Shown here: piece after piece, positions 17,307 to 26,921 of the stretch
Layout of the letters: every line of letters begins with the position of its first letter
Position numbering within the stretch: position 1 is the stretch's first letter
Assembly: GCF_019693215.1 (NCBI RefSeq)
Contig: NZ_CP081183.1
Coordinates: 186,001 to 250,000 of the forward strand
Origin: Salinarchaeum sp. IM2453
Lineage (GTDB): Archaea; Halobacteriota; Halobacteria; Halobacteriales; Salinarchaeaceae
Direction of reading: 5' to 3'
Length of the DNA stretch: 64,000 nt
Translations under genes and position numbers: made by a program
Notes under the pieces: model-generated
What the model saw: the letters and a program-made list of their open reading frames with translations, nothing else
Told to the model about the DNA's origin: nothing
The model's database searches: none

Positions 17307-17960
17307 TCAATTTGTTTCCTCTTCGTTTTTGTTCCGTAGCACGGACGCCCCTGGAAGGATTTTGGCGAGTCTCGTTACATATCCAAGTCGGAATAGACCC
17401 ACTTGAGATAGAACGCCAAGTACGAATAGGCCGATAAACAGCGGTGCATATGGATCAAAGAGGATAGGCTCAATTGTCGCGTTATCGTGTACCATTTGGA
17501 TATCGTCCATGGTCACCGAACGAGAAGCAAGTGCAGATCCAATTGCTGAGGTGACAATAATCATGACTGTTTTTGTGAAAATAAGCGTCAACAACGCCAG
17601 CAAGAGCCCAACACCTAATGCAGCACCCCATTCAACATACCACGCTCCTTCAATGAAGTCTGGAACGAGAACGACGTTGCCCAGATATATACCAGCCCCC
17701 AGACTAACAACGGCAACTGCAAGCGATAATACTGCGTACGCTAAGATCGCGCCGAGTAATGCTCCAGTACCAGCAGTCAGTATATATGATACAGGTTCTG
17801 CAACACCGATAATGCCTCCAACCTCAGGAGCGATGAGGTATCCACCGCCAGCTCCAAGAACAATTCCAAGAAGAGCAACACCATAGATCGACAACGCTGC
17901 ACCAGAGAACAGTAACACCAGTCCGATGAGGACAAGTGCAACAGTAATGAGATCAACCAT
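17307..17960 (-). CDS. multi-pass membrane protein, DUF4203/TMEM198-like
   Basis: A 217-residue integral membrane protein with about seven predicted hydrophobic segments, rich in Gly, Ala, Leu and Val: LITVALVLIGLVLLFSGAAL, then VALLGIVLGAGGGYLIAP, AGTGALLGAILAYAVL, WGAALGVGLLLALLTLIF and a last one near LFIGLFVLGVLSQVGLF. The GAGGGYLIAP glycine pattern and closely spaced helices resemble the DUF4203 domain. The tail KNKNEEETN-like end is acidic and probably cytoplasmic. Monocistronic, between tbsP and uvrA, convergent with the former. Function unknown. Confidence 0.6.
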   Translation of the reverse strand: MVDLITVALVLIGLVLLFSGAALSIYGVALLGIVLGAGGGYLIAPEVGGIIGVAEPVSYILTAGTGALLGAILAYAVLSLAVAVVSLGAGIYLGNVVLVPDFIEGAWYVEWGAALGVGLLLALLTLIFTKTVMIIVTSAIGSALASRSVTMDDIQMVHDNATIEPILFDPYAPLFIGLFVLGVLSQVGLFRLGYVTRLAKILPGASVLRNKNEEETN

Positions 17961-18084
17961 AGTTAAGTCACGTGGCGCAGAGAAAATAAATCTCCGGAAT
18001 ACTGTACTTACTAAGATAACATATCAACTACTTTTGAATTAGTCTTGGCATAACCCAGATCGTTCTGTGAGTATAAATAATAGA

Positions 18085-21030
18085 CTAATCGTCAGCAGCG
18101 GAAGTCTGTTGTTGTGAAGAGCGTGGGCCTGGGAGCTCAACATCTGGAAGTAAGTCACGAAGGTATCGGCCGGTATGCGATTCTTCGACTTGTGCTATAT
18201 CTTCAGGAGTTCCTGATGCAACGATTTGTCCCCCGTGCTCACCTCCTTCAGGGCCAAGGTCAACAATGTGATCAGCGTTTTTGATAAGATCAAGTTCATG
18301 TTCAATGACAACTACCGTATTCCCGTCATCGGTGAGTCGGTGAAGAACGTCAATCAGTTTTCGTTCATCTTCCGGATGAAGACCGGTCGTGGGTTCATCA
18401 AGTAAGTAGAGTGTTTCACCGGAGTCTTTTTTTCCGAGTTCTTCTGCAAGTTTGACGCGTTGAGCTTCACCACCAGAAAGCGTTGTTGATGGCTGACCGA
18501 GTTTCATGTATCCAAGCCCAACATCTTGAAGCAATGACAGACGTCGTTTAATTCGAGTATCATGTTCAAAGAAATCATAAGCTTCGTCAACAGTCATCTC
18601 AAGCACATCAGCGATTGTTTTACCACGGTATTCGACATCTAATGTTTCAGCATTGTATCGCTGTCCATTGCATTCCTCACAAGGTACGTGTACATCGGAC
18701 AGGAAGTTCATATCAATTCGGACCGTCCCTTGGCCTTTGCACTCCTCACACCGACCACCTTTGACATTAAATGAAAATCGCCCCTTTTTATATCCGCGCT
18801 GCTGTGCAAGTTCCGTTTCAGCGAACAGTTCACGGATATAATCAAAGACATTTGTATATGTTGCCGGGTTTGATCGGGGAGTCCGTCCAATAGGACTTTG
18901 ATCAATCAAACGAACAGATTCAATTGCATCAGTTTCAGTCACTTCATCGTGTTCTCCGGGATCAACATCTGTATTATTATGAATTTTTCTTGCCAGAGAC
19001 TTATACAGGATCTCGTGCATAAGAGTCGACTTACCAGACCCAGAAACGCCGGTAATAGCTGTGAAACAGCCTATTGGAAAGTTAACATCCAGATTTTGAA
19101 GATTATGCTGTCTAGCCCCTTGTACAGTGATATGTCCCTGCGGGTCTCGACGGGTATCTGGTACAGGGATAGCTCGTTCACCAGAAAGATACTGTCCGGT
19201 GATTGATTCAGAAGCAGACTGGATTGACTCAACATCACCCGTTGCAACGACATCACCGCCATCTCGTCCAGGTCCGGGCCCCAAGTCAACAATATTATCT
19301 GCTCGACGCATTGTTTCGGTGTCGTGTTCCACAACAACGAGCGTATTCCCTAGATCTCGGAGTTCTTCAAGCGTGTTTAGCAGTCGATCATTGTCACGTT
19401 GATGAAGCCCAATAGACGGTTCGTCAAGCACATATAAGACACCAACCAGTCCGGAGCCAATCTGTGTTGCCAGTCGAATCCGCTGGTTTTCACCACCTGA
19501 AAGAGTTGAAGCCTCCCGGTTTAGGGTTAGATACTCAAGACCAACTTCGGTCATAAATTCAAGTCGAGAGCGAATTTCCTTGAGGATTTCCTCGGCAATA
19601 GCACGGTTCCGGTCAGAAAACTCAGATTCCATTCCTTGGAAATGATTAAGTGCCTCGCTAATTGCCATCTGGTTGACTTCGGTGATGGTAGTTTCACCAA
19701 CTCGTACTTCGCGAGATGCGGGCTTAAGCCGAGTTCCATTACAAGACGGACAGGTCGAGACAGTCATGTACTCTTCAATGTGCTCTCTTGTGCTATCACT
19801 CTCTGTCTCAACGTATCGTCGTTCTAAGTTCGGAATAACACCCTCAAACGGCTGTTCTTTGTGTCGAGTTCCGTTGGATGTTTCCCATTCAAAAACGACA
19901 TCCTCGTTAGTACCATATAGGAAAGATTCCTGTATATCGGATTCAAGCTCGTCAAACGGTGTTTCGACAGAAACACCAAAATGGTCAGCTACAGAATCGA
20001 TCCGACGACGGTAGTAAGCTCTGTTATAGGTCCAAGGCTCAAAGACCTCTTTGAGTGGTTTGTCTGGATCGGTAACAACTAAGTCTTCGCTCACTTCTTT
20101 TGTTTCACCAATTCCTTCACATTCCGGGCAGGCTCCGTGCGGAGAATTAAATGAGAAAGAGCGGGTCTCAATTTCCGGGAGGTCAATACCACAGTTCGTA
20201 CAGGCTAAGTCCTCCGAAAATTCGACAACTAACCGGTCATGGTCATCTGAGTCTGCGAGGTCACCAGTTTGTCGCACTTTTGTTCCAAGTCCATCAGTGT
20301 CATCCGGAGGATCTGGAAAGATAGCCTTTAGAAGTCCATCTGACTCTTCAAGTGCTGTTTCAACCGAATCAGCAAGTCGTGACCGACGTCCCGGGTCAAT
20401 CTTTACTCGATCTATAATAACATCAATTGTGTGGTCATAATTTTTGTCTAAATCAGGTCGATCAAGGGTCAGGTCAAACGACTCCCCGTCAACTTCAACG
20501 CGAGTATAGCCTCGCTGAACAAGATCATCAAACAGGTCCTCAAATGCCCCTTTTTGATCACGGATAACCGGGGCAGCGATCTTTGCTCGGGTGCCCTCAG
20601 GCAGTTCGAGTAGTCGTGAAACCATCGTACTTGCCGATTGTTCGCCGACTTCCCGGCCACATTCCGGACAGTGAGGAGTTCCAACACGGGCGTACAGCAA
20701 CCGGAAGTAGTCGTGTAATTCAGTTACTGTTCCGACGGTTGACCTCGGATTGTTCGCAGCATTCTTTTGATCAATCGAAATTGCTGGCGAAAGCCCTTCA
20801 ACTCGCTCAACCTGTGGCTTGTCCATCTGTCCAAGAAAGTTCCGAGCATATGCGGAAAGTGACTCAATATAGCGGCGCTGTCCCTCCGCATATATTGTCT
20901 CAAAAGCAAGCGACGACTTACCAGATCCAGATAGTCCAGTAACTACAGTTAGCGTCTCGCGAGGAATGTCAACATCGATATCTTTCAGATTGTTTTCCTC
21001 AGCTCCACGAACCTCGATGTGCTCCTTCAT
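18085..21030 (-). CDS. uvrA: excinuclease ABC subunit A
   Basis: A complete 981-residue UvrA, the damage-sensing ATPase of nucleotide excision repair. It has two ABC modules. The first P-loop is [15 protein letters not shown] (near 31), with signature [20 protein letters not shown] and Walker [17 protein letters not shown]. The second P-loop is [11 protein letters not shown], with [16 protein letters not shown] and [16 protein letters not shown]. Cys pairs fit the zinc sites: [18 protein letters not shown] with [17 protein letters not shown], and CEECKGQGT with CEECNGQRY. Haloarchaea carry bacterial-type uvrABC, acquired by old transfer. uvrB and uvrC are not in this window. A TATA-like CTATTATAC lies just upstream of the start. 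Confidence 0.98.
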   Translation of the reverse strand: MKEHIEVRGAEENNLKDIDVDIPRETLTVVTGLSGSGKSSLAFETIYAEGQRRYIESLSAYARNFLGQMDKPQVERVEGLSPAISIDQKNAANNPRSTVGTVTELHDYFRLLYARVGTPHCPECGREVGEQSASTMVSRLLELPEGTRAKIAAPVIRDQKGAFEDLFDDLVQRGYTRVEVDGESFDLTLDRPDLDKNYDHTIDVIIDRVKIDPGRRSRLADSVETALEESDGLLKAIFPDPPDDTDGLGTKVRQTGDLADSDDHDRLVVEFSEDLACTNCGIDLPEIETRSFSFNSPHGACPECEGIGETKEVSEDLVVTDPDKPLKEVFEPWTYNRAYYRRRIDSVADHFGVSVETPFDELESDIQESFLYGTNEDVVFEWETSNGTRHKEQPFEGVIPNLERRYVETESDSTREHIEEYMTVSTCPSCNGTRLKPASREVRVGETTITEVNQMAISEALNHFQGMESEFSDRNRAIAEEILKEIRSRLEFMTEVGLEYLTLNREASTLSGGENQRIRLATQIGSGLVGVLYVLDEPSIGLHQRDNDRLLNTLEELRDLGNTLVVVEHDTETMRRADNIVDLGPGPGRDGGDVVATGDVESIQSASESITGQYLSGERAIPVPDTRRDPQGHITVQGARQHNLQNLDVNFPIGCFTAITGVSGSGKSTLMHEILYKSLARKIHNNTDVDPGEHDEVTETDAIESVRLIDQSPIGRTPRSNPATYTNVFDYIRELFAETELAQQRGYKKGRFSFNVKGGRCEECKGQGTVRIDMNFLSDVHVPCEECNGQRYNAETLDVEYRGKTIADVLEMTVDEAYDFFEHDTRIKRRLSLLQDVGLGYMKLGQPSTTLSGGEAQRVKLAEELGKKDSGETLYLLDEPTTGLHPEDERKLIDVLHRLTDDGNTVVVIEHELDLIKNADHIVDLGPEGGEHGGQIVASGTPEDIAQVEESHTGRYLRDLLPDVELPGPRSSQQQTSAADD

Positions 21031-21092
21031 TCACGGCAGTATAATAGATAGGGACACGTGTACCCATCGGTATCGGCGGAGCGTACCTTTAG

Positions 21093-21455
21093 TTATCTGG
21101 ATCCTAGCTTTTCTCGGTTAATGCGGACACCTGTCGGAGTAACGATGATCTGGTCATCACCATTCTTTACAATATCGCCACCAACTTCATCAGCAACTTG
21201 CCGTAGTTCTTCGGTGATATGCTCTACTGTCGGGTCAGAGGTTCGGAGGCGAGTAATGTCAGCAACTACGAGATTTCCATCATACACGGCGTCTTTGATA
21301 TCAAGAGCATCTTGCTGCTCATGGACTTCAGCAATCCGTACATCCATCTTCACTTCAGGTTCAAGTGATTCGGATTCATCTGCCTCAATTTCTGCGTACT
21401 CGTCGATATCTCGTTGGGTTTGCTGCTGGCCTAGAAACTTATCCATCAGGCCCAT
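21093..21455 (-). CDS. sepF: cell-division protein SepF
   Basis: A 120-residue archaeal SepF, which anchors FtsZ2-type rings to the membrane in haloarchaea. The N-terminal [11 protein letters not shown] is the amphipathic membrane-targeting helix, followed by an acidic linker (about 14-34). The globular SepF domain covers [75 protein letters not shown]. Start at 21455 places the targeting helix at the very N terminus. Lies 62 bases downstream of the uvrA start region in the same orientation, upstream of uvrA, so they may share transcripts. Confidence 0.9.
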   Translation of the reverse strand: MGLMDKFLGQQQTQRDIDEYAEIEADESESLEPEVKMDVRIAEVHEQQDALDIKDAVYDGNLVVADITRLRTSDPTVEHITEELRQVADEVGGDIVKNGDDQIIVTPTGVRINREKLGSR

Positions 21456-21531
21456 ATCAGAAAATCACGGAGTACGCGTAAAGGCTTTACGTCAGACAAT
21501 ACTTGATATTTCGGGGATTTTGTCATTTGAG

Positions 21532-21580
21532 GTCAGTGTCCTCGAGGGCAAGCCCCGCGGCATCCGCCTCGATCCTTCTG
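21532..21580. repeat. short transposon-end fragment with TCGAGG/CCTCGA arms
   Basis: TCGAGG at 21542-21547 and CCTCGA at 21567-21572 flank a GC-rich core containing AAGCCCCGCGGCATCCG. The core matches 24870-24892 (AAGCCCCGTGGCATTCG, followed there too by CCTCGAT and TTCTGTG) and, more loosely, 50019-50045. It is probably debris of the same IS1341-type family. Confidence 0.45.
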
Positions 21581-21629
21581 TGAAAGTATAATATCTTGAG
21601 AGATACAACAGAGTCAGTATTTTACGAAT

Positions 21630-22124
21630 CTATGGAGCAAATTCATAAAATTCATCTCCAACGTGATGAATTGAATTAACGACCTTACCGGAGTCACCGG
21701 ACATTTCCTCACCAGACACTTGTGCTCGACCAACTGCTAAAGCCTTTCCGTGAGTTTCCTCAACGATGACAACTAAATCATCGGGGTCAATTGAATCATC
21801 AGCACTAACAATCCCAGGGCGCATTACGTCTGCGCCGTCACTGACAAACGAGATAGCGCCAGCATCAACAGTAACAACGTTTTTATTTGGATTAGTTTTG
21901 TTTGCACCGCGAACGGTAAGGAATGGGAGGCGCTCTCCGTCTTCAAATTCGTAATACATTGCTGTTGGATCTCCGTCGACTAAAACAAGATCAAACGGTG
22001 AATCAGCAAGCTCCACTAATTCGAATGTAGATCCAGCCAGATCAACTCCAAGTTGCGTTTGAATTTCTTCGGTAAGGTCATCAACTTCGTCACTTCGAAG
22101 ATGGTGGCGACTTTTTATTTTCAT
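21630..22124 (-). CDS. PUA-domain RNA-binding protein
   Basis: A 164-residue protein with a small N-terminal domain (KIKSRHHLRSDEVDDLTEEIQTQLG) and a C-terminal PUA domain. The PUA core is VTVDAGAISFVSDGADVMRPGIVSADDSIDPDDLVVIVEETHGKALAVGRAQVSGEEM, with the typical RPGI and the KALAVG strand. Related archaeal proteins are described as pre-PUA/PUA proteins of the MCT-1/Tma20 type, which act in translation or ribosome recycling; a tRNA-modification role is also possible. It lies 38 bases upstream of gapB, same strand, and reads towards sepF. Confidence 0.8.
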   Translation of the reverse strand: MKIKSRHHLRSDEVDDLTEEIQTQLGVDLAGSTFELVELADSPFDLVLVDGDPTAMYYEFEDGERLPFLTVRGANKTNPNKNVVTVDAGAISFVSDGADVMRPGIVSADDSIDPDDLVVIVEETHGKALAVGRAQVSGEEMSGDSGKVVNSIHHVGDEFYEFAP

Positions 22125-22162
22125 ATATAGTATGTTCTGATGGCAAGCAATAAACTGCCTGT

Positions 22163-23176
22163 TTATTTAATTCCCATTCCAAGGGTGTTGTTCGTCAGTT
22201 CGATGCTTTCTTGCTGATCGGCCATTTGGTTCATCGCACGGATTGCATCGATGTTTTCTGGGACAACATCTGCCTCCTGATGAATACCTTGGAAGCAGTA
22301 GAAATCATTTCCTTCAACAGTGAATGATTTTTCCCAGATGCAGTTCTCCCAAATATCTCCACGGGGACGACCAGCATCATCCGCAAGGTCAAGAAGTTTG
22401 CCTGCCCCATCTATCTCGAACCATTCTGGAATCAGGAAGAGACGAGACTCTTCGGAGAGAAGATCGCGAATTTCATCAACAGTCGGTTGCTCTTCAAAAG
22501 TGAAATTAACAGCATGTAGATGCATATGAGTTGCTGGAACCTTGACCCCGAGGGTATCAATATCAAGGTCAGGGAAAATCGTGTTAACGTCTGGGCCGTG
22601 GTGTGATGGCAGCGTCACTGGGTCTGGCAGGATGTCATCAATAGGCCCGCGAGAGGACTGAGAAGGATCGCCACCACGACGAATGAGCGTTATTCGAGCT
22701 TTTTCAATACCAAATGCATCATCAAGCGGTGTAATCAGACGAGAGAGCCCGGTCGTGTTACAGGAAACAACGCGCGTATACTGAGCGTCGGTTGCCTCAC
22801 TGTAATTGGCACGTGCATTGAAGCTTTGGTCGACTATGTCATCATCTTCTGCACCTTGGAAGATTGCCGGGGTGTCTAACCGCTCGTACAGAGATTTATT
22901 TTTCTTGCCGATACCACCGGGAGTTGCATCAACGATAATATCACATTTTTCGACGAGTTCTTCGGTTGTTCCAGCAAGAGCAATCGGAGTGTCTTCAAAC
23001 CGCTCCATATAGTCGGCCGGCACGTGCAGTTCATAGTTCCGATTGACTGCCTGTTGTGCTACGTAGTCTGGACTGGTTTTAGCGACACCAACAAGTTCCA
23101 TATCCGGTTGCTCACAGACGGCATCAGCAACCCGCTTTCCGATGGTTCCGTATCCGTTGATTCCGACCCGAACCAT
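22163..23176 (-). CDS. gapB: type II glyceraldehyde-3-phosphate dehydrogenase
   Basis: A 337-residue archaeal-type (class II) GAPDH that in haloarchaea works in the gluconeogenic direction (gapII). The N-terminal Rossmann motif [17 protein letters not shown] and [10 protein letters not shown] are characteristic of the archaeal enzyme. The catalytic Cys sits in [34 protein letters not shown] and [12 protein letters not shown] are further hallmarks. Divergent from pgk, which catalyses the adjoining step, across 139 bases with a palindromic element. TbsP, a known regulator of this gene in Haloferax, is encoded 5 kb away. Confidence 0.95.
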   Translation of the reverse strand: MVRVGINGYGTIGKRVADAVCEQPDMELVGVAKTSPDYVAQQAVNRNYELHVPADYMERFEDTPIALAGTTEELVEKCDIIVDATPGGIGKKNKSLYERLDTPAIFQGAEDDDIVDQSFNARANYSEATDAQYTRVVSCNTTGLSRLITPLDDAFGIEKARITLIRRGGDPSQSSRGPIDDILPDPVTLPSHHGPDVNTIFPDLDIDTLGVKVPATHMHLHAVNFTFEEQPTVDEIRDLLSEESRLFLIPEWFEIDGAGKLLDLADDAGRPRGDIWENCIWEKSFTVEGNDFYCFQGIHQEADVVPENIDAIRAMNQMADQQESIELTNNTLGMGIK

Positions 23177-23246
23177 ATCATAGGCTCATCGTGAGTAGCG
23201 GTTAACGCTTTTCATCGACTGCGGACAGAACAGATGTTGTGACTAC

Positions 23247-23273
23247 GGCTCGTATTTACTACGGTAGCGAGCC
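23247..23273. promoter_or_regulatory. palindromic element between gapB and pgk
   Basis: GGCTCG and CGAGCC arms (6 bases each) enclose TATTTACTACGGTAG, itself containing the palindrome CTACGGTAG. It also reads TACT-N8-GAG, close to the TACT-N7/8-GAGTA motif reported for the haloarchaeal sugar regulator TrmB. A second GAGTA lies at 23197-23201, just before the gapB start. Binding by TrmB or TbsP is an inference. Confidence 0.4.
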
Positions 23274-23315
23274 CGAAACGACCGATTGAAAAGTCACCCT
23301 ATCGTCAGTCAATAT

Positions 23316-24512
23316 ATGAAGACAATCGGGGATTTGGATTCAGGCCAGCAGCTACTTGTTCGGATTGACATCAATGCCCCCGTGGAAAACGGTCGGGTCA
23401 AGGATCATAGCCGATTTGAACGACATGCAGAAACTATTAGCGAACTGTTAGCGGAAGATCATGCAGTTGCCCTCATTGCCCATCAGGGTCGTCCGGGTAG
23501 AGACACGTACGTCTCTCTGGAACAACATGCTGAAATCCTCGCTGGACATCTCGAAACGTCAGTAGAATTTGTACCGGGGCTTGCTGATGATCAAGCGATA
23601 ACTGCTATCGAGAACTTAGACAAAGGAGAAGTACTGCTTCTGGAAAATGTTCGGTTCGATGAGGAAGAACTTGCTGATCGAACACCCGAAGAACATGCAG
23701 AAGCTAAGTTTGTACAAACACTCTCTGGACACTTTGATGCGTATGTCAACGACGGGTACTCTGTTGCCCACCGAGCACATGCATCCATCGTTGGGTTCCC
23801 GGAAATTATGGATGCATACGCTGGAACGGTAATGGAAGAAGAGTATCGATATAATACCTCGTTGCAGACACGTGATTTTGATGGACAGGTAGTGATGGTT
23901 CTCGGTGGGAAAAAAGCAAGTGATGTAATCGATGCCATGGAACATTTAGAAGATCGCGTTGATCGTTTTCTACTTGGGGGCGTTGTAGGAGAACTGTTTC
24001 TTCGTGCCTCTGGGCATCCGGTTGGATATGATATTGAAACAGATATTTACGACCAGTATTATGAAGACTGTCAAGAGAAGATTAATCAAGCACTTGATAA
24101 ATACGGAGACCGGATCGAGCTACCTGTTGATCTTGCCTACAGAGCAGGTAACAGTCGGGCGGAGCATCGAATTAACGAATTAGATGAAAAAACCGTCGAT
24201 TATCTGGATATTGGGCAAATAACAATTAGCCATTATGTTGACATCATAGAAGAGTCTGATGCGGTCTTAGTCAAAGGAGCTTTGGGCGTCTTCGAAGATG
24301 AGCTGTTCAATTCCGGGACCGTTGAGTTACTTGAAGCAATTGGAGCGACGGATTGTTTCTCGGTTATCGGCGGAGGCGACACATCACGGGCAGTTCGAAT
24401 GTACGCACTTGATCCAAAAGCATTCGATCATCTTTCGATCGCTGGTGGGGCGTACATACGCGCGCTGACTGGTGAGCCTCTTCCCGGAATTGAAGCCCTG
24501 CAAAAAAATTAA
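23316..24512 (+). CDS. pgk: phosphoglycerate kinase
   Basis: A 398-residue archaeal phosphoglycerate kinase, transferring phosphate between ATP and 3-phosphoglycerate. The N domain has VRIDINAPVENGRVKDHSRF, LIAHQGRPGRD (substrate basic patch) and LLLENVRFDEEE. The C domain has VVMVLGGKKASDVIDAM, LLGGVVGELFL, and the nucleotide loop SVIGGGDTSRA. The ATG at 23316 fits the family start (MKTIGDLDSGQQLLVRIDINAP); the TTG at 23286 would only add ten unrelated residues. Divergent from gapB, so both can be controlled by elements in the shared gap. Confidence 0.96.
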   Translation: MKTIGDLDSGQQLLVRIDINAPVENGRVKDHSRFERHAETISELLAEDHAVALIAHQGRPGRDTYVSLEQHAEILAGHLETSVEFVPGLADDQAITAIENLDKGEVLLLENVRFDEEELADRTPEEHAEAKFVQTLSGHFDAYVNDGYSVAHRAHASIVGFPEIMDAYAGTVMEEEYRYNTSLQTRDFDGQVVMVLGGKKASDVIDAMEHLEDRVDRFLLGGVVGELFLRASGHPVGYDIETDIYDQYYEDCQEKINQALDKYGDRIELPVDLAYRAGNSRAEHRINELDEKTVDYLDIGQITISHYVDIIEESDAVLVKGALGVFEDELFNSGTVELLEAIGATDCFSVIGGGDTSRAVRMYALDPKAFDHLSIAGGAYIRALTGEPLPGIEALQKN

Positions 24513-24539
24513 TTTTTGCAGATTACGTTTCCATCCTCA

Positions 24540-24995
24540 AGAATCAAGCCACTCCTAGTCAACTGCCCCGCGCACGGTGGCACGGGGCTTGTCAGTGAAC
24601 TCGACCTCGGACCCCGAAACAGGGTGAGCCAGTGTATCTGGCTACCTCGGCGTCCTTACCCCTGACTTCAGAGCGTATTGACTGACGCTCCTCCGACTGG
24701 ACGGCTGATGGCCCCGCCGGAGATACAACTCCGCTATGTTCTTCGCGGCGTTATAATCCGCATGATTCGACTTCCCACACGACCGACACTTGAACTGTCC
24801 AGCGTGCCGGTTGGCTTCGTGTTTGAACGTTGTTGGCGGGATCAACTGTCGGCTTGCCCCATGGGATCAAGCCCCGTGGCATTCGCCTCGATTATTCTGT
24901 GTAACGAAAACGGCGCTGTATTCCATCCCTACTGCGCCCCTTCTTCCCTTTCCTTGAAAACGGGGATTGGAGCCTGAAATCAGCTAAATGACACG
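24540..24995 (-). mobile_element. internally deleted IS1341-type element
   Basis: Reading the minus strand, this holds left-end sequence at 24900-24990 (AACGAAAACGGCG, TATTCCATCCCTACTGCGC, CTTGAAAACGG, AATCAGCTAAA), which matches the left end of the intact element at 54780-54880. A 67-codon tnpB C-terminal piece follows at 24642-24845, then right-end hairpins down to about 24540 (CCCCGCGCACGGTGGCACGGGG). It is thus a roughly 450-base element with most of tnpB deleted. It fills the 717-base gap between pgk and the aminopeptidase gene, together with a solo right end at 25011. Confidence 0.6.
24642..24848 (-). pseudogene. tnpB remnant: zinc finger and RuvC-III end
   Basis: The 67-codon frame contains FKCRSCGKSNHADYNAAKNIAELYLRRG, the second half of the TnpB zinc finger and the RuvC-III motif with its Asp, then SRRSVSQYALKSG, a common haloarchaeal TnpB tail. 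The RuvC-I and II parts are gone, so it cannot be an active nuclease. Sequence of this tail differs from the intact TnpB at 53302, so it derives from another subfamily. Confidence 0.75.
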
Positions 24996-25010
24996 GTTTT
25001 AACTTTTACA

Positions 25011-25070
25011 GGCTAAGTCCCCGTCCTCAAGAAGCGACCGAAAGGAGCGAGTAGGAAGGGGTAGTTCACC
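25011..25070 (+). repeat. solo IS1341-type right end
   Basis: GGCTAAGTCCCCGTCCTCAA, a CGACCGAAAGGAGCG hairpin, GAGTAGGAAGGGG and the terminal GTAGTTCAC. It is the cleanest solo copy and closely matches 44918-44986, including upstream TTTAACTT and TACAG. The end GTAGTTCAC is shared with the intact element. Bases after 25069 (CCGTTGAATAG...) would be guide sequence if this made a TnpB guide RNA. Confidence 0.7.
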
Positions 25071-25229
25071 CGTTGAATAGATCAACAACGCTTAGGACGA
25101 ATGTTGGGTGTTCCTAATAGTTCTACAGAGAAAACAGACCAGGCGTCTTAAGACTTGACTCCAAGGTAGTTCATTATGTTGAGTCTAGCAGCGAAAGGAA
25201 CACTTGCCTGCCAAACTAAGGTGGGATTA

Positions 25230-26177
25230 ATGGGACTTCAAACAGCAGCAGAAACAGCAATTAACCAGTGTCTTGACCTGAAAGATGGCGAATCAGTAAT
25301 TGTAGTAACTGACGAGAAAACACAGGTAATCGGAAAGGCACTCTATCAAGCAGCGACAGATGTCACATCGGAAGCGACAATCATTGAGTACGAATCGCGA
25401 AATCAACACGGGACAGAACCACCTGCCCCCGTTGCTGCTGCAATGCAGAATGCAGATGCATTCTTAGCTCCAACATCGAAAAGTCTCTCACATACGCGAG
25501 CTCGGGAGCATGCGTGCGAAGCAGGAGGTCGTGGAGCAACACTTCCCGGAATAACAGAAGAAGTCTTCAAATCAGGGCTTGATGCCGATTACGAGTCGAT
25601 TCAGGAAACTTCAAATCAAGTATATGAAAAGGTCGCCGGTGCCAACAAAATACGCATAACGACGGAGGCAGGAACAGACATAACAATCTATCCAGGAGAC
25701 CGAGAATGGCATACAGATACTGGGATTATTCATTCACCAGGAGAGTTCTCAAACTTGCCGGCCGGGGAAGTTTTTGTCAGTCCTGAGTCAGCAGACGGTA
25801 CATACGTTGTTGATGGAACGATGATGCCGCACGGAAGACTTGAGGGACAACAGCTGCAGTTCGAGGTAGAGGACGGGCAGATAACATCGATCTCGGACGA
25901 AGCAATTCAAGAGCAAGTAGAAAGTGCTGCTGAAGAAGTCGGTCAGGACGCGTATAATTTTGCAGAGCTTGGGATTGGGACAAATACTGCCGTGACAGAT
26001 TTGGTTGGCTCAGTATTGCTCGATGAGAAGGCAGCCGGAACAGTTCACCTTGCAATTGGTGACGACGCTGCGATCGGGGGGGACACAGAAGCACCACTGC
26101 ACTTAGATGGGATCATTACAGATCCAACAGTGTATGTTGACGGGACAAAGATGGACCTTCCAGTCCCAGATAACTAA
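25230..26177 (+). CDS. aminopeptidase, M29 (AmpS/thermophilic) type
   Basis: A 315-residue haloarchaeal protein related to the M29 leucyl aminopeptidases, metalloenzymes that remove N-terminal residues. Recognisable parts are AFLAPTSKSLSHTRAREHACEAGGRGATLPGITEEVF, DREWHTDTGIIHSPGEFSNLPAGEVFVSPES, AELGIGTNTAVTDLVGSVLLDEKAAGTVHLAIGDDAAIGG and the late PLHLDGIITDPTVYVDG; the Glu and His residues in these match the metal-site blocks of the family. The ATG at 25230 (MGLQTAAETAINQCLDL) matches family starts better than the upstream ATG at 25176, which would add 18 unlike residues. It follows a transposon graveyard and heads a run of genes with the zinc-ribbon and pcm genes. Confidence 0.8.
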   Translation: MGLQTAAETAINQCLDLKDGESVIVVTDEKTQVIGKALYQAATDVTSEATIIEYESRNQHGTEPPAPVAAAMQNADAFLAPTSKSLSHTRAREHACEAGGRGATLPGITEEVFKSGLDADYESIQETSNQVYEKVAGANKIRITTEAGTDITIYPGDREWHTDTGIIHSPGEFSNLPAGEVFVSPESADGTYVVDGTMMPHGRLEGQQLQFEVEDGQITSISDEAIQEQVESAAEEVGQDAYNFAELGIGTNTAVTDLVGSVLLDEKAAGTVHLAIGDDAAIGGDTEAPLHLDGIITDPTVYVDGTKMDLPVPDN

Positions 26178-26255
26178 ATCAAACGGTAACACGTCTGTTA
26201 TCACGAAACAACTAATGACCGGCTATTTTTACCATTAGCGCGCGTATCTTTCTAT

Positions 26256-26906
26256 ATGACAACTACAGCAACGCAGACAGCAGTTATCTGTCCAGCATGT
26301 TCGCCGGATACAAAGGTAGTACATGAAGTTCTCAAAGAACAAGGGCAGGCAACGGTCAAATGTACTGAGTGTGGACAGGTTCATAAAACACAGCTATCAG
26401 ACCCGTCAGAGCACACTGTTAACGTTATAATCTCGCAGGAAGACGAATCATTTACAGCAACAACGACAGTCACAGAAGGGGAAACAAAGGAAGTTGGAGA
26501 TGAATTTATCGTCGAAGCACAAGAGGGACTCTTTACAGCGCAGATAACGAGTGTTGAAACAAAAGATGGATCCCGTGAGGACGATGCAGTCGCGTCGGAA
26601 GTACAGACGCTATGGACTCGAGCTGTTGGAAATGTCGCCGTTCCAATCACTGTGCACCCAAAGGAAGGGACGCGAGATGGGACATACAGTACAAAAGTAT
26701 ACGTGCCGGGCGACTTTGAATTTGAGGTTGGAAAAGAAATCGATGTTGAGGATGAGGCGTTCATTGTAGAGGGTATTCACATTCGTGACGAGGCAACTAA
26801 TTATGATCACCAAAAGCTCGATTATCAGGGAGATAGTGCAATAGCAAAAGATATCAAGCGAATATACGGCAGGGATCAGACTACAGAGGCGTGGTCTCCA
26901 TGGTAA
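26256..26906 (+). CDS. HVO_0476-type zinc-ribbon protein
   Basis: A 216-residue haloarchaeal protein. A rubredoxin-like zinc ribbon sits at the N terminus: CPACSPDTKVVHEVLKEQGQATVKCTECG. The rest is mostly beta-structured (QEDESFTATTTVTEGETKEVGDEFIVEAQEGLFTAQITSVETKDG) and ends IKRIYGRDQTTEAWSPW. I recognise it as the family annotated after Haloferax HVO_0476, which is syntenic with pcm, aminopeptidase, gapB and pgk there, as here. Function unknown; the ribbon and beta barrel suggest nucleic-acid or ribosome binding. pcm starts 15 bases after its stop. Confidence 0.7.
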   Translation: MTTTATQTAVICPACSPDTKVVHEVLKEQGQATVKCTECGQVHKTQLSDPSEHTVNVIISQEDESFTATTTVTEGETKEVGDEFIVEAQEGLFTAQITSVETKDGSREDDAVASEVQTLWTRAVGNVAVPITVHPKEGTRDGTYSTKVYVPGDFEFEVGKEIDVEDEAFIVEGIHIRDEATNYDHQKLDYQGDSAIAKDIKRIYGRDQTTEAWSPW

Positions 26907-26921
26907 CAATATAGAAGGATT

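Noticed and set aside
24678-24977. 99-codon plus-strand frame in the pgk-aminopeptidase gap
   Set aside because: Antisense of a recognisable tnpB tail and left end.
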